From positions 1,612,001 to 1,676,000 of the forward strand of contig SAXG01000002.1 in assembly GCA_012932865.1 (NCBI GenBank): a stretch of 64,000 nt of DNA, in the 5' to 3' direction. Positions 45,369 through 57,080 of this stretch are shown piece by piece. The number at the start of each line of letters is the position of its first letter. Positions within the stretch are counted from its first letter, which is position 1. The DNA is from Amylostereum areolatum. Its lineage: Eukaryota > Basidiomycota > Agaricomycetes > Russulales > Stereaceae. The translations under genes were made by a program, and so were the position numbers. The notes under the pieces were generated by a model. It searched no databases and was not told the origin of the DNA. It saw only the letters and a list, made by a program, of their open reading frames with translations.

Positions 45369-46081
45369 GGGGTGCGTTTCATTGTCGTGAAGTTTCTATT
45401 TCTTTGGGTCATTGTCCATGGAAGGGTCCCCGGTCGAGGCTGTACTACCACTACTGATTTGTATGTTTTTTTACCCATCGCGCGGTCCTGAAAACATATG
45501 TTTTGTCGCGCGCGAACGATAGCCTATCGGTCTCCTCTCCTCTCCTCCTCTCCCCAACTTGAGCATGCTCTCTTCACACACCACGCTCATTGTCGTCATT
45601 CGCACCCCTCTCCACGATTCCCTCACCTTCTCGACTCCTTTTCCCCACGACCTTCCCTATTCGAGCCTGCTCAAGCTCGCCCTCTCGCACCGCCTCGCCC
45701 CAAGTCGCCGCAAACAAGCTCGCGAAGCTCCCGGTCTTTTTTTTCCCACTTTCTCTCCAACATACGTATGCGCTGATAAGTGCGCTGAAACGCGATCCAA
45801 TCGAACGTCGCAGCGTGGCTGGACTGATTCCCAGCGGCGGGGCCCTGGCTGGCTATCTATCGAAAAGGCTCAAGCTCTAGCTTCGAACTCTCTCTGGCCT
45901 CGTTTCCGCATATAAAGCGCACGGGGGCCCGCGAGGCGCGAGGCGTCCTCCCTTCTTGGAACAGCATCGCTGGGAGCCTCGTTTTTTTCCTCTCTCTTCC
46001 TCTCCTGCGACGAGCTTCTGTCCGTCCGCCCTCGCCCTCGCCGTCCCCGCCTCGACTCCCGTCTCGTCTCGTTCGACGGCC
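45369..46081 (+). other. Spacer, promoter of family B member 4
   Basis: About 710 bp with no supported gene. TATAAAG at 45911-45917 lies about 170 bp before the next ATG. Confidence 0.45.
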
Positions 46082-47071
46082 ATGCATCTCTTTCGCGGAC
46101 GCTCCCACTCGGACGACGGCGCCGCGCCCGAAAAATCCACGCCGGTCGCCCCACCGCCCCGACCGCCCCGCTCCCTGTCACGCCCCTCGACGTCCTCCTC
46201 CTCCTCGGTGAGGTCCCCGCAGATATGCCCGCATCCACCCCCGACCCTCGTCCACGCCCTCTACGCCCCCTCAGACGCTCCTTACACGCCCATCCCCACC
46301 CCGTCCGTCGTGCGCGCCCCCTCCCCTGTCGCCCTGCACGATCTCCCTCCTCTCCCCCATCCCACACCCACCCCCCAAATCAACCTCAACATCGACCTCG
46401 ACCCGAGCTGGTCGCCCGCCTCCCAATTCAGCACGCCCTCCACCCCGTTCCAGCTCACGACCACGCTCTCCGAGTCGGCGCCCTCGGAAATATCGGGCAT
46501 GACCGCGCTCGCGAGCTCGATGTCGATCGGGAAGCGCGAGCCCGCGGAGCTGCTCACGTTCGCGTTCGGGGACAGCATGGCGTACGTGCCGTCCGCGAGG
46601 ACCTACGACGTGCGTCCCTGTCCACACACCCCCACTGTTCTGATGTCCTTTGCGCGCCGTTGGGCCGTGCGACGGACGCTGACGTTCCGATGACGTACCC
46701 ACCTGCAGGAAGCCATCGCGCACGCGCTCGACGCCTTCCCCGCTCTCCACGCCTACGACCGCGCGCACCTCGCGCTCGCCGTCGGCGGCTCGAGCGCGGG
46801 CTCGAGCGCGAGCGTCACCGACCGCGCGCGCCTCGGACGCGTGCGGGTGCCGCGGCGGGCGTGGGCCGAGCTCGTGCTCGACCTGCGCAAGTACGAGGTC
46901 GTGCACGTGCTCGTGGACGAGGACCGGCCGCCGAGCTACAAGGCGAGGAGGAGCGGGGTCGTCGGCTGGGTGAAGGAGGTGGTCAAGTGGAAGAGGCGGG
47001 ACGGCAGTCGGCGGATCGCGATGGGGCCTGCGGTGGGAGACGTTCGGACTTTTGGACCGCGAGGACAGTGA
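46082..47071 (+). CDS. Family B member 4, intact reference copy (296 aa)
   Basis: Exon 1 46082-46609 and exon 2 46709-47071, with a 99-nt GT-AG intron, give 297 codons without a break. The N-terminus starts MHLFRGRSHSDDGAAPEKS and is Pro/Ser-rich. The domain spans about residues 160-270: LLTFAFGDSMAYVPSARTYD, intron, EAIAHALDAFPALHAYDRA, LALAVGGSSAG, RLGRVRVPRRAWAELVLDL and KYEVVHVLVDED. The predicted order is strand-strand-helix-strand-strand-helix-strand, which resembles beta-grasp folds such as PB1 or ubiquitin-like (inference only). A basic tail, VVGWVKEVVKWKRR, follows. This copy defines the family. Confidence 0.82.
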
Positions 47072-47434
47072 GCTTGTTTACTACATACTATGCTTTCTCC
47101 GCCGTGTTTTCCGACGTGTACTTTGTTCGACTTTTTTTGCTACATTGTTCTGAGGCTCGGGTACTCGACGTAGTACATACATACATGCTTACGGGGGTAC
47201 GTTTGGGGATGAGTGGGCTGGACCCCAACCAGTGAACCACTGGGGAACTACTGTATACTTATACACACTCAGCTGTGCGACGATTCACGCTTACGGGCCA
47301 CGGCCACGATCCACCCACGAGGCGAACTTCACTCACATATTCCCAACTTCACTCTGCCCCCGAGCTCTCGCTCAGTTGCACACACCTCGTGAACCCTCCC
47401 CAAAAACGCATCGCAACGTCCACCAGGGTCCAGG
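47072..47434 (+). other. Spacer between family B members 4 and 5
   Basis: About 360 bp with no gene seen. Confidence 0.45.
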
Positions 47435-48698
47435 ATGCGGCTGCCTGAGCTCTCTCCCAGTCCCCGCTCGACCTCCTCGCCCCATCACAGTGCAGACGGC
47501 TCCCTCGACGAAGAGATCGACAACCCGTTGGACGACGACAGCGCCGGCTTGCAACTCAGGCTTCCAATGCAGGACGGCGACTCCGAGTCCCTGAACCAGA
47601 CTCCGTATATCGTACGCCCGCCGACCACCGCTACCCCGCCGCCAGACAGTCCGTCCTCGGACGGGCGCCATGCCCCCTCGTCCCATCCACCGTCCCGCCG
47701 ACGGCCCCTCGCCATACCCTCCGAGTCCCCGCACTCAACCAACTTCGGGCCCTGCACCCCCATCATCATCCGCCCTCTCCCCCGGTCTCCCCACGTCGTC
47801 GAGCCAGCGAACGACGCTTCCGAGGACGTCGACGCCGCGCCGCGCGGCCGCGGACGGTCCCCCCTCCCAGCACGCTCGCGCTCCCCGTTCGACGCGCCCT
47901 TCGTCGTCCGCCACTTGCCCAGCCGCTCCAGACCAAGTCGCAGTCGCACCCCCTCACGATGTCCAGGCGATATCATCTCCAGCTCGTTCGCGCCCACCGG
48001 CGGCAGAGGCTCGCCCGATCATGCACATGGCTGGGCCCAGACCGGACTCCCTGCAAACGTCCGTTCAGGGAGCGTCCATCGCCATGTCTGCCGATCGCGC
48101 TCGCGCTCGACGTCACCGTCGAAGTCAAGAGCGGCGAGGCGGCGCTCCCACTCGTGCGCCCCGCCGACGCTGCTGACGTACTCGTACCGGAACAAGCTCA
48201 CCTACGTGCGCGCGGGGAAAACTCACCAGGCAAGGGGTCCCTTTTTTTCTTCTCTTTCCCGCAGCTCAAGGACTGAAGTACTGAATGCTGACTGCCGTCT
48301 CCTTCGCGGTGTCCCACGCGCGCCGTCACCCACTTGGCACTGGCACTGGCAGGACGCCCTCGCCTACGCGCTCGAGGCGTTCCCCGCCCTCTCCGCCCTC
48401 CCCCCCGACGCGCACACGCGCATCTCCCTCCTCATCCGTCCGCGCGGCGCCGGCGGCGGTGGCGCACTCGGCGATTCGGAGCGCACGCTTGGTCGGGATC
48501 GCGCCGAGCGCGTGGGGGGAGGTGGTGCGGGAGTTGGAGAAGTACGAGGTGGTGCATGTGCAGGTGGACGAGGGGCCGGGGGATGCGCCGCCGAAGTATC
48601 CTGTGGTGGTGGGTGGTGGGGAGCCGAGCGGGGAAGGGCGGGGGAAGGGTGGGGAGGTGTGGAGGTGGGTGAGGAGGTTGGTGTGTGCTGCATACTGA
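47435..48698 (+). CDS. Family B member 5, GC-AG intron, frame-interrupted
   Basis: Exon 1 (47435-48229, 265 codons) is Ser/Pro/Arg-rich with SRSRSTSPSKSRAARRRS, then LLTYSYRNKLTYVRAGKTHQ. The intron at the family position (48230-48352) begins CAG|GCAAGG, a GC donor with otherwise perfect consensus. Exon 2 reads DALAYALEAFPALSALPPD and TRISLLIRPRG, then needs a +1 shift near 48.46 kb to read RLVGIAPSAWGEVVRELEK and YEVVHVQVDEGPGDAPPKY. It ends VWRWVRRLVCAAY. Exon 2 is 346 nt, one base too many. Confidence 0.7.
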
Positions 48699-49213
48699 GG
48701 GGCGATTTACGGAGATTTGCCAGTGTATGTTTCAAGGAAGAAGAACCGCACGTATGTTTGGTACCGAAGATTTAGATGTTGTAACAATACTCATGACTCG
48801 TCACTAATAGTAACCTGCTGGTTGTTGTTGCTGCCTATCACCAGCCCGAGGTCGTTCGTCTCGGGTCCGAGCGAGCTGATAGATATAGGCTCATTCAAAC
48901 GCGTACTTGGTACATGCAGGCTGGCAGGATGTGATAGATGAAAGCGTAGGTAGGTGGGATAGGGAGAAAGAACGCGACGACGAGGAAAATGGCAGTTATC
49001 CTCGAGTATGATGATGCCGAGCTTCGGTTGAGCCTGGGCGAGACCCGCGCACGTATCAATAACGGCGATCTCTTGAATGTTCCCGTCGTGGTCGCTTGTT
49101 ACTTGTATACTCGCCAGAAGGACGGGAACCCGAAGCCCTCGCCATAGCCCTCTCAGGATGATGATGGGCTCGCGACGTAGAAGGGCCTGCGATCCCAGGT
49201 CCGGGGCCACCTT
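48699..49213. other. Convergent 3' spacer
   Basis: About 515 bp between the stops of family B member 5 and protease copy 2. No gene is supported. It should hold both 3' ends. Confidence 0.45.
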
Positions 49214-52200
49214 TCAATGCATCGCGGACAATGTTGGGTGGAGCATTCTGATGGGAGGGGAGGGACTGGGAGCCCGTGTGACGGTGAGGTTACGGTAAAA
49301 TATGCGAGTACGCGAAACAATTGTCAGAGAAATGTCAGTCAAGTCGAACCCATCGATGTCGATGTCCTCACGTACGTTTGGGGACGGTGGGACTTGGATC
49401 ACGGTCGGTACTAAAGTGGGGCCCGATGCAGATGACTCTTGCGGTACCCTTGGTGAAGAGGTCACAACCGCGCGTTGGGGGTCCAGGGGCGCTTCTAGCG
49501 AAGGGCGGGGTACTATGTTTAGTGAGCGTATGGCGTGCGCCGTTTCCTGTCGCGCACCACTACTACTATCCCCGACGGGAACTTGAGGCGAAGTCTGTGC
49601 CCGGAGCGATGCTGAAATAAAGTACTGATTTCGAGCCTGTCCGCGCGGTAGAAAGCAAGACAATCTGACCTTCACTGGCAGCTTGTTCTGTGTGTTGCCG
49701 AGATCTATTTGACGGTCTCATCTGTGCATAGTCAAGGCCAGGGTAACGTTGTACGGGAGGAGGACCCGGAGGACTCGTATTCGCCGAACGCTCTTGACGT
49801 CTGGTATGTACTGGGCCAACTGAACCTCGCTGAGATTGCTGAGGTATTTCGCGGTCACCAGTGGCAGCTTCACCGCGAGGGGGGCACAATCTGCCAGTGC
49901 GCGCGCCTGATGCTACCGGCGGCTCCGCTACTACATAGACAAGGCTACTCAAAGATGAGTTTGGCTGATTGATCATGCCTCCTCTCTGAGATTCGGACAG
50001 ATCATACCATCCCTGAGCTGAGGCGGCTCGGGAGGGCCCTGCTTGAGAACGGCTCCGATTACGCCTGAACAGGTTAGCCACACCTGTGACCAATGACCCA
50101 AAACCCCTCACAGAAGCAGAGGTCACTGAGGCCGCTGAGGGCTCGCGAGCGTGCCGTGCACCTTCGGCCGCAGCTGGAAGTGGTCTCGTCAGCTCAGGAT
50201 TCGGCGTGAAACTTGGCGACGTGGAGCACTGCCGCCAGAGCCCTGAAGACCCGGCCACTGTCGTTTCACCGGGACGAGGTCTGACTCCAGTCATCTTGTG
50301 AAAGACCCGTGAAAATGTCGAATGGTCTTGTTCCCGATGGTGAGATTGTGAGCGCACAGCTTGGGATGGGATGACCGGTTGTTGGAAAGGCGCGCCATGG
50401 CGGGACTGGGATGTTTCTCTACCGACGGGTCGGTCTTCCGTTGTTGTAGCCCCAGGTCTGTTGTGTGATTGCGAGCGAACTCCAGCCTGGCGCCTTGGCT
50501 CCGTACGATGCTGGGCGCGGGAAAAAGACCAGCCTCTGTTCTGCGATGGTCCTGCTTGTGGTTGAGGACTACTGTGCGTAGCATCTTGCCCGCTGACGAC
50601 TATCGCAGTCCTTGTATGGATTCCGCGAGGTGCGCTTAGGTGGGGCAGCAAATGGAATTCCTCCGGATCGAATTGCCCAGCAATTCGAACAAACGGTTTC
50701 TCCGTTGCGATGTCCGGATTGCTGAAAAACACCAGGGCAATACGCATGAAATTCTGCTCGAAACATACGGTCACGCGGCATGAGAATCCATACAATACTC
50801 CAGTTCAGAGACAAGGAGACATACCGCTCCCAAGACTGCCTTGTGAGGGTCGCCATTTTGGGTTGCAATGATGGGAGAATCATCCCATCCCGGGTTAAAG
50901 GGAGAGCGTGCACCCGTGGTGAAGAAGTCTTCCGCTGGACAACGCACCTGTACGTTCCGATTATAGATGTCCTTGAAGCTGAAAGTGACGACCAAGCCCT
51001 CCCATGACATATATCTCTTGACCATGAGGTGTCTGCCACCATTATGTGATGCCTGGAAGTCTGAGAGCATATTTATGCCGTTCATGACATCACGGGGGAA
51101 GATGGTGGAAGCTGAACCTGAATTCAGTGCTTTAGCACCGAACTTTGCACGAAAGTAGATTCAATACACACCCGTGTCCATGGTAGCGCGCAATGGCAGC
51201 ACATTGAGGTTATCATCGAGATACGTTGTATCAATTGTTACCAATTCCTCAGTGCCTTTTAGCACGGAGATAGAAGTGATTAGCACATCCCATCTCCTGA
51301 ATTCGCCGTCCGCGCTCTCCTGGATCTTGAGTGCGGGCGAGAAGCAAGCGCTATCAGGAAGCTTTAACGGACACTGTTTCCCAAAGCTAATGAGGCTGGT
51401 CCTGTATGAAAAATGCTATTGTTCGTGTGTGACCCACATCGGACAAACCAATCATTATACGTACACTCCGTCTACTCCGCTTTGTAAGAGAGAGCTTGGA
51501 AGGAAGCGGATATAGAAGCATGTCTTCTCAAGCACCATTGATCAGTTTCGTCCGAGGGGAGTGCGTCAAGAACGTACTGTCTTAACGGCGGAAGTTTGGC
51601 TAGACTGGTAAACTTTCAGATAATGCTATCATGTCCTCCGTCAGCACACTACTCATTTTTTAATCATCTTCATGCAACTCGAGCTTACTTTCGCAGCAGA
51701 CAAGCTCTGAGTTCCACTAGATTCAGACGATCAATGAGAGAACCAATAAAACCAATACAAAATGCGTGAAACATACCGCCGTGGGCCAATACCAAAATTT
51801 CCGTCATACACAGGCGACTCGATTAGATGAATGCTGGCGGCATAAAGAAGCGCGAAGTCGTATTCAAAACGAACGGGCCCATCAGGATCCGGATAAGATG
51901 GTCGTATTACCACTTCGGTAGGTGCGTCTTCTGGAATACGCAAATCTAAAAGAAGCATGGTGAGTACGCTCCAGGAAGAGGTAAGTGATTGATGATCGGG
52001 GCGTACATCCACGCCTGCCATCGCTGTATTCCGTCCTGAACTCCTCGAATTCCGAGCGTGGTTCCGTGTACGTATCCCAGGGCTCCGGAGGAACCAGCGA
52101 GTTGACTATATATTTCCATTGGAAACTAGAAGGTCTGTCGTGATTGCTGGGCCAGTCTTTGGGAGTGTTTGAATCGGCATCGAGGTAAGAAAACCCGCGG

Positions 52201-53087
52201 CCAAATACCCATCTGCACATCATGCTCGTGCCTCAGCAGTAAACAATGTACATCAAAAGACAGACGTACGAATGTATGGAGCCTGAGTAAGAGGTTTTCT
52301 GTGTCAGAGAAATCGAACTCAAGCTAATATGTGTCACAGCACCTGTATCCACAGGAAGGCTGAATTCCCACGCCTTGGTATACTTGTTTTTCAGTTCCTA
52401 GACCAGATGCAGGTTGTTCATGAGCCCCCAGATAGCACTCTGATCCTATATCACAGACCATCGACACTGTGTACATGGAACCTGTGACATGGTCCGAGTC
52501 ACACTTATCAGTGCGTATTACCAAGATAAACGAGAGAAAACGCACGAGGTCTATTTCCGTCTAGCGAAAACAAGGTGTTTGATGCAGGTAACGAGATACC
52601 CGAAAACGGGTCACTATGTCTGCGAATCATTTCCGCTAGCTCGGGGGTAGACGACTGTCGGAAGTGATCGCCATCACGTATATGATCAGCCTCGATCTAG
52701 ACGCATTACGGACAATGTATCACCTGGGTGGCATGGCTGGCATCAGCTAGGTGCTTCCGCTGCAAGGCTAGCTCCAACGCTTCATGGGCATTTTCTCCAG
52801 AGAAGAAACAGAAAAAGGCATCTTCTTCAGGGAGATAATAGAATCCATGAGGGCAACCCGCATAAATCCTGTCCACTGGAAGTCTCTGCGAGAGGCGATA
52901 GTAGGCATCTGATATGAGCTGTTCAAAGTTTCCGTCATAGTATCCGCGATTCCGCTCTCCTGTGGGTCGTCAAAAAACCGTGACATACCCGACGCAGTGG
53001 CAAGATGTCCCTTGGTTCGTCTAAGGGAAACAAGTAAAACGGATCGGTTGGATCGTATGATTTCCTATGTTCGGAGAGCTGTGGCAT
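49214..53087 (-). CDS. Pepsin-like aspartic protease with long disordered tail, copy 2
   Basis: Minus-strand exons resolved in phase: 52989-53087, 52724-52918, 52546-52654, 52459-52481, 52343-52397, 52270-52282, 52007-52212 and 51777-51945; then 51172-51401, 50825-51117, 49670-50753 and 49214-49611. One or two short exons between 51.4 and 51.78 kb are not resolved. An N-terminal module (FYLFPLDEPRDILPLRR; AGCPHGFYYLPEEDAFFCFF) precedes the peptidase. The first active site is DTGSIHSWVFG and the second is DTGSASTIFPRDVM; WDVLITSISV lies before the second, as in A1-family pepsins. After about 50.75 kb comes a Ser/Gln/Arg-rich tail of nearly 500 residues with LFRRNRSRSQAGPSRAASAQ. There is no signal peptide, so secretion by the usual route is unlikely. 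Both catalytic aspartates are present. Confidence 0.78.
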
Positions 53088-53510
53088 GGCGTGTTGGTCA
53101 TGCGGTGTTGGAAACGAGATACTTGAGGATGTTTTCCTGGGTTTATGTTTCCTCGCTTTTATTGAAACGGCTTCGGCGAGTTTCACCTTCATGTCCACAG
53201 AGAAACAACGGGGTACGGTCAGCGCCACTGGCAGGGACAACGATCGCGTTTGAATTGTTTGTACTTGAGTTGCTTACCGGTTACTGACTCCGGTACCGGC
53301 AACAACCGAGCCGCCGTGTCGACCATACTGTCTTCCCTTTGCACTTATAACCCACCAAAAGTTTGAAGTTGTTCGCTCCAGTTTTTCTAGTCCAGCCATA
53401 CTCAGCCTCATCGTTGCATTATCGATTCGAGTCCGAGTCTTCCGTGCCGGAGTAATAGCGTCAACTTCAAAGCATCAACGACCACACCCACAGCGACACC
53501 CAACACGAAG
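53088..53510. promoter_or_regulatory. Divergent promoter region, protease copy 2 / F-box copy 2
   Basis: 423 bp between divergent start codons, equivalent in position to 26,547-27,164 on the left but shorter. No other gene was seen. Confidence 0.5.
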
Positions 53511-55356
53511 ATGAAATCGTTTGTTGGAAAAATACGGCGGAGGCTCAAATCTGATAAACGGCCAACGTACGCGTCTCCCCGCGTACTAACTGTCGTATCC
53601 CATGACTCACGTTGGTCTGCAGTAATTTCGCATCTCTCCACCAAGACGTGCTTTATCCGATAGCAGAAACCCTTGAGTTTGACTCTCTTAGGTGTTTCTC
53701 ATCTACCTCCCGTCGCATTCGCAGCATTTGCTTGCCCATCTTATTTCGCCACTACTCAATCGCTGGCAGACACTTCAACAGACCGTGCCCTCCGCCACCC
53801 CATTTATCTCAGTTTATACAGTGAGTCATCATCACACATCCACCCCCTGACTGCCACGCTGATACCTAGTTCAACGCGTCAGAATCTTCTCCTACCGCAA
53901 AGGGAGAGATCGTGAAATGATCGAGGATTTCTTTGTATCCATCGCCGAACTTCCTTCTGTACACACCGTCCGCATTCACGATGTCGGCAGTGGTGTACCT
54001 ATGCAACATCTTGGCCATTACGAGGACGTCTCCTTGAGGTCATTGGAGATAACGGAGACGCAGTTGAAGAACCTAGACGCCAACACGCCCAAATTTGTGG
54101 TATTGAAACCCATGTTGTCCTCACTGTCCCGATTCGTCTATTCCATCAACCATTGGCTAGTGTTCATACTCTCCGTCGCGGACAAACGTGGTCGTAAAAG
54201 GGGAAATTCCTTGTCCCTTCCGTCCCAGGGTTTGTGCGAACTGTTGGAGCCCATGCGGGAATCGCTTCGGTCTCTGGAAATAAGCTCCCATTACGGCCTA
54301 TTCTCGTGGATGTCGTCCGTCCATTGGCCGCGCATCCGTGAGCTGTGCTTGGACGGGATGTATATTGACAAACACGACCTGCGTGCCGTCCGGTCGCTTG
54401 TCTCAAGTTTACCGGACCTTCAGGTGCTTAGCCTGAAATTGGCCCGCACGGTGGACGCAGAGGAGCCCATGCTGCTGATGCCATCTAGTGCCACGGACAA
54501 GGCTACAGACATAACGTTAAGTTGTTTGGAGCGATTCACTATCGCCTTTCCCATCCCAGTCGACGGGATATTTGGCGTTCTCCCTGTCAGCCTTCGCCAT
54601 CTATCCCTCCGCGATTGGCCTCGCTATTATTTCCTCCAGGATCCTGACGAGGAAGATGGCCCTCGGGACCTTGGCCTCGCCATGCCGATAGTGACATCGT
54701 CAGAATGCCTGGAAATTCTTCAGCGTTGCCATTGCCCTCATCTTCGCAGTCTGGAAGTGGTATATCGTGCGGATTGGGAAGAAGACGCATTGTTTGGACA
54801 CATTGTAGCGTCGTTCCCGCTGCTCACGAAGTTCGAGCTTCATCGCTATCGTGCGTATACAGACGAAGATGTACCTATGGTAAGTCATGTGTCCTTTGGT
54901 ATCTGACCCTAGGTTACCTTGTTCACAGTCTGTATGCCAGGAACACATTGCGGGGATGCTCTCCAGGCTGGACGACCTATGCAGTCTGCGGCTAAACCTC
55001 GACCTCCCGACTCACCAACTTCCGCCTCACGAATTGCTTGCATACACTGCAATTGACGCCGTAAAAGACGACATGATGTACCGGGCGGTGCAATGTGCGG
55101 AAATCATTGGACCGAACCTCGTGGAGGTCGCCTTCATCCTCAGAGTGTACGCGAAGAATAAATGGGTGGTGTGGCGAATACAACATGCGGAGGGCGGGGC
55201 CGTAAGCGCGGTCAAAGGAAAGAAGATATGGTCAGTAATGTGTTTTTGAGCTTTCCGAGGCATCGCTGATATCCCCATTCTTGTAGTGACGCAGCACGCC
55301 GCTGCGACATCAGCGTGCCCACACCCTACATGGGACATGGGAGGGAAGTCTATTGA
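53511..55356 (+). CDS. F-box protein, copy 2 (540 aa)
   Basis: Exons 53511-53566, 53623-53820, 53883-54879, 54929-55230 and 55287-55356, all in phase, 541 codons. It starts MKSFVGKIRRRLKSDKR. The F-box is at about 22-60 (LHQDVLYPIAETLEFDSLRC, FSSTSRRIRSICLPILFR), with the same Leu-rich C-terminal segments as copy 1. It has a six-codon insertion (TDKATD region) and uses the standard acceptor of exon 4 (CACAG). Inferred role: substrate receptor of an SCF ubiquitin ligase. F-box families of this kind expand rapidly in Agaricomycetes. Confidence 0.87.
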
Positions 55357-55731
55357 TGCATTACTTTGTCACCGTGCCCAGGCAATTCAAACTGCTCCAA
55401 CCCTTGCTGCTTTCCGTACTATATGTTGTATACACCTTGCTTTGAATAGATGGGCACGAGTGCGTTGAGTAACGTAGTAGAAGCGAGCACAACCTCCATG
55501 GAGGGAGGGTCGGCGACGACTGCCAGAGATATGAGAGGTCGTGAACAAGCACGCCTTGATAAACCTAACAGATGACCACGCAGTACCCGACGAGAGAGCA
55601 TATACAAAGTCCGCGAAGTATAGTGAAGCCGAGGTATAGACAGAATACAACCTGTCAGAGAACGATGTGTGAGCATGCGGTTCATCAGAGGATGCAGGAG
55701 GAGAACGTACGTAGGACTATTCCACGCTCGT
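55357..55731. other. Convergent spacer, F-box copy 2 / LYR copy 3
   Basis: About 375 bp, similar inverted to the spacer at 24,276-24,719. No gene was seen. Confidence 0.5.
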
Positions 55732-57080
55732 CTACGCTTGCTGGGCCTTCTCCCACCGTACCCGCGCCGCCTCCCGCTTTCTGTTCTCCAGCGCGATCAT
55801 ATTCTCCAGATACTCGACCTTCGCCCTCGTCTCTCCTTCCAATACGTCCTCCGGTGGCCTGATCCTCCACCCCATCTTCCGCTTCAACATCCCGACGTAC
55901 CCCACCTCCGAAACGCTCCTCCTCACCGCCAACATCTCCTTCTTCTTCCTCTCGTCCCACAGGTCCATGACTGCAGCAGGGTATCCGCGATTCCGCCGCT
56001 TGCGCGTGAGGTTCGTCACCTCGCCCCGCTTCTCCCGCTCCCGCTCCGCAACCTTGTTCCGCACCTTCTCCTTCCGCGCCAGGCGCACCTGGCGGATGAG
56101 GGCCTCGGGGAACGGCCGCTTCGCACGCGCCATGTCGCGCGCGAACGCGTCCTGGATAGCGTCCAAGTGCCCGTCGAGCATCTCCGTCCATTCCTTCTCA
56201 TGGCCCCCCCCAAAGACCGGCTCAAACGGCACCGTGCTCTCGCGCGCCAGCGCGTCCTCGAACTTGCTTTCCGCGATGAGGTGGCCGCGCCACTTGACCA
56301 GGCGACGCTGGCGGCCGATGCGCTCGACGCGGGCGCGTTTCCGTTTGACTATCATGCCGGTGACGTGCAGGGGTTGGGGCTTCATGCGGGGGAGGGGTAC
56401 GTGGTAGATGTTGGGGTACATGTATGCGCCAGTCAGGATCGGACGGGAGGCTAGACGCTGCTGCCAGGCCTGATAGAGGAGCGTTAGTGTAACGTTATAA
56501 GGATGGCAGAGAAACGTTCTTACAAGCTCGTCGCGCAGAAGCTGTTTCCAGTGCTCCTTTTCTCGACGCATGGCGATCATCCGGCCGTAGCGAGCGAGCA
56601 CGGCGATCCAGTGAGGGTCTTCATCGCGAGCCAGCTGGAACTTTTCCAACCACTGCAACGGCCAACGTGAGTGAACGTCGTGGAGACCAGAAACTGGCAC
56701 GCACACGATGGCCCATTTCCAGCCGGGCTTTTGTCATCGTCGGACTAGTGAGGCATTGGTACCGTTTGAAGAGCTTCGTCACCCGGAACCTGACCTACAC
56801 CGCGTTAGTGCTCGCAGTAGAACATCGCGACGGCAACACGCACGTCCTCGTTCGGAGAAAGTCGCAGGAGTCCACGGTATAGATTCCATAAGGTTGGAAT
56901 GCGGTGGGCGCGGAGCTTCCAGAACGGAGTGTGAGGCCGCACAGACTTGAGGGGGCTGATCAAGCGAGCAAGTTGCGCTCGATGCTCGAGAGAGGCGGCA
57001 GAAGGTTGATATGAGGGTGCGGTGGAGAATCTGCGAAAGGGGCTAATGAGCGGGCGGGTAGACGTGCGCCATCGTTGCAT
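55732..57080 (-). CDS. Mitochondrial-type LYR-motif protein, intact copy (397 aa)
   Basis: Minus-strand exons 56844-57080, 56705-56794, 56524-56652 and 55732-56469, all in phase, 398 codons. The N-terminus (MQRWRTSTRPLISPFRRFST) is basic and lacks acids, like a mitochondrial presequence. LWNLYRGLLRLSPNED holds the LYR tripeptide at residues 67-69, followed by a conserved-looking arginine and phenylalanine (VRFRVTKLFKRYQ), as in complex-I-LYR proteins. Those act in respiratory-complex assembly, Fe-S delivery or the mitoribosome with acyl-carrier protein. The C-terminal two thirds are highly charged (REREKRGEVTNLTRKRRNRG; coiled-coil-like end). Exact role unknown. This is the only copy with an unbroken frame. 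Confidence 0.83.

Noticed and set aside
33228..48698. Programmed +1 frameshifting in families A and B
   Set aside because: The shift points differ between members and no shared slippery sequence was seen; two members need no shift.
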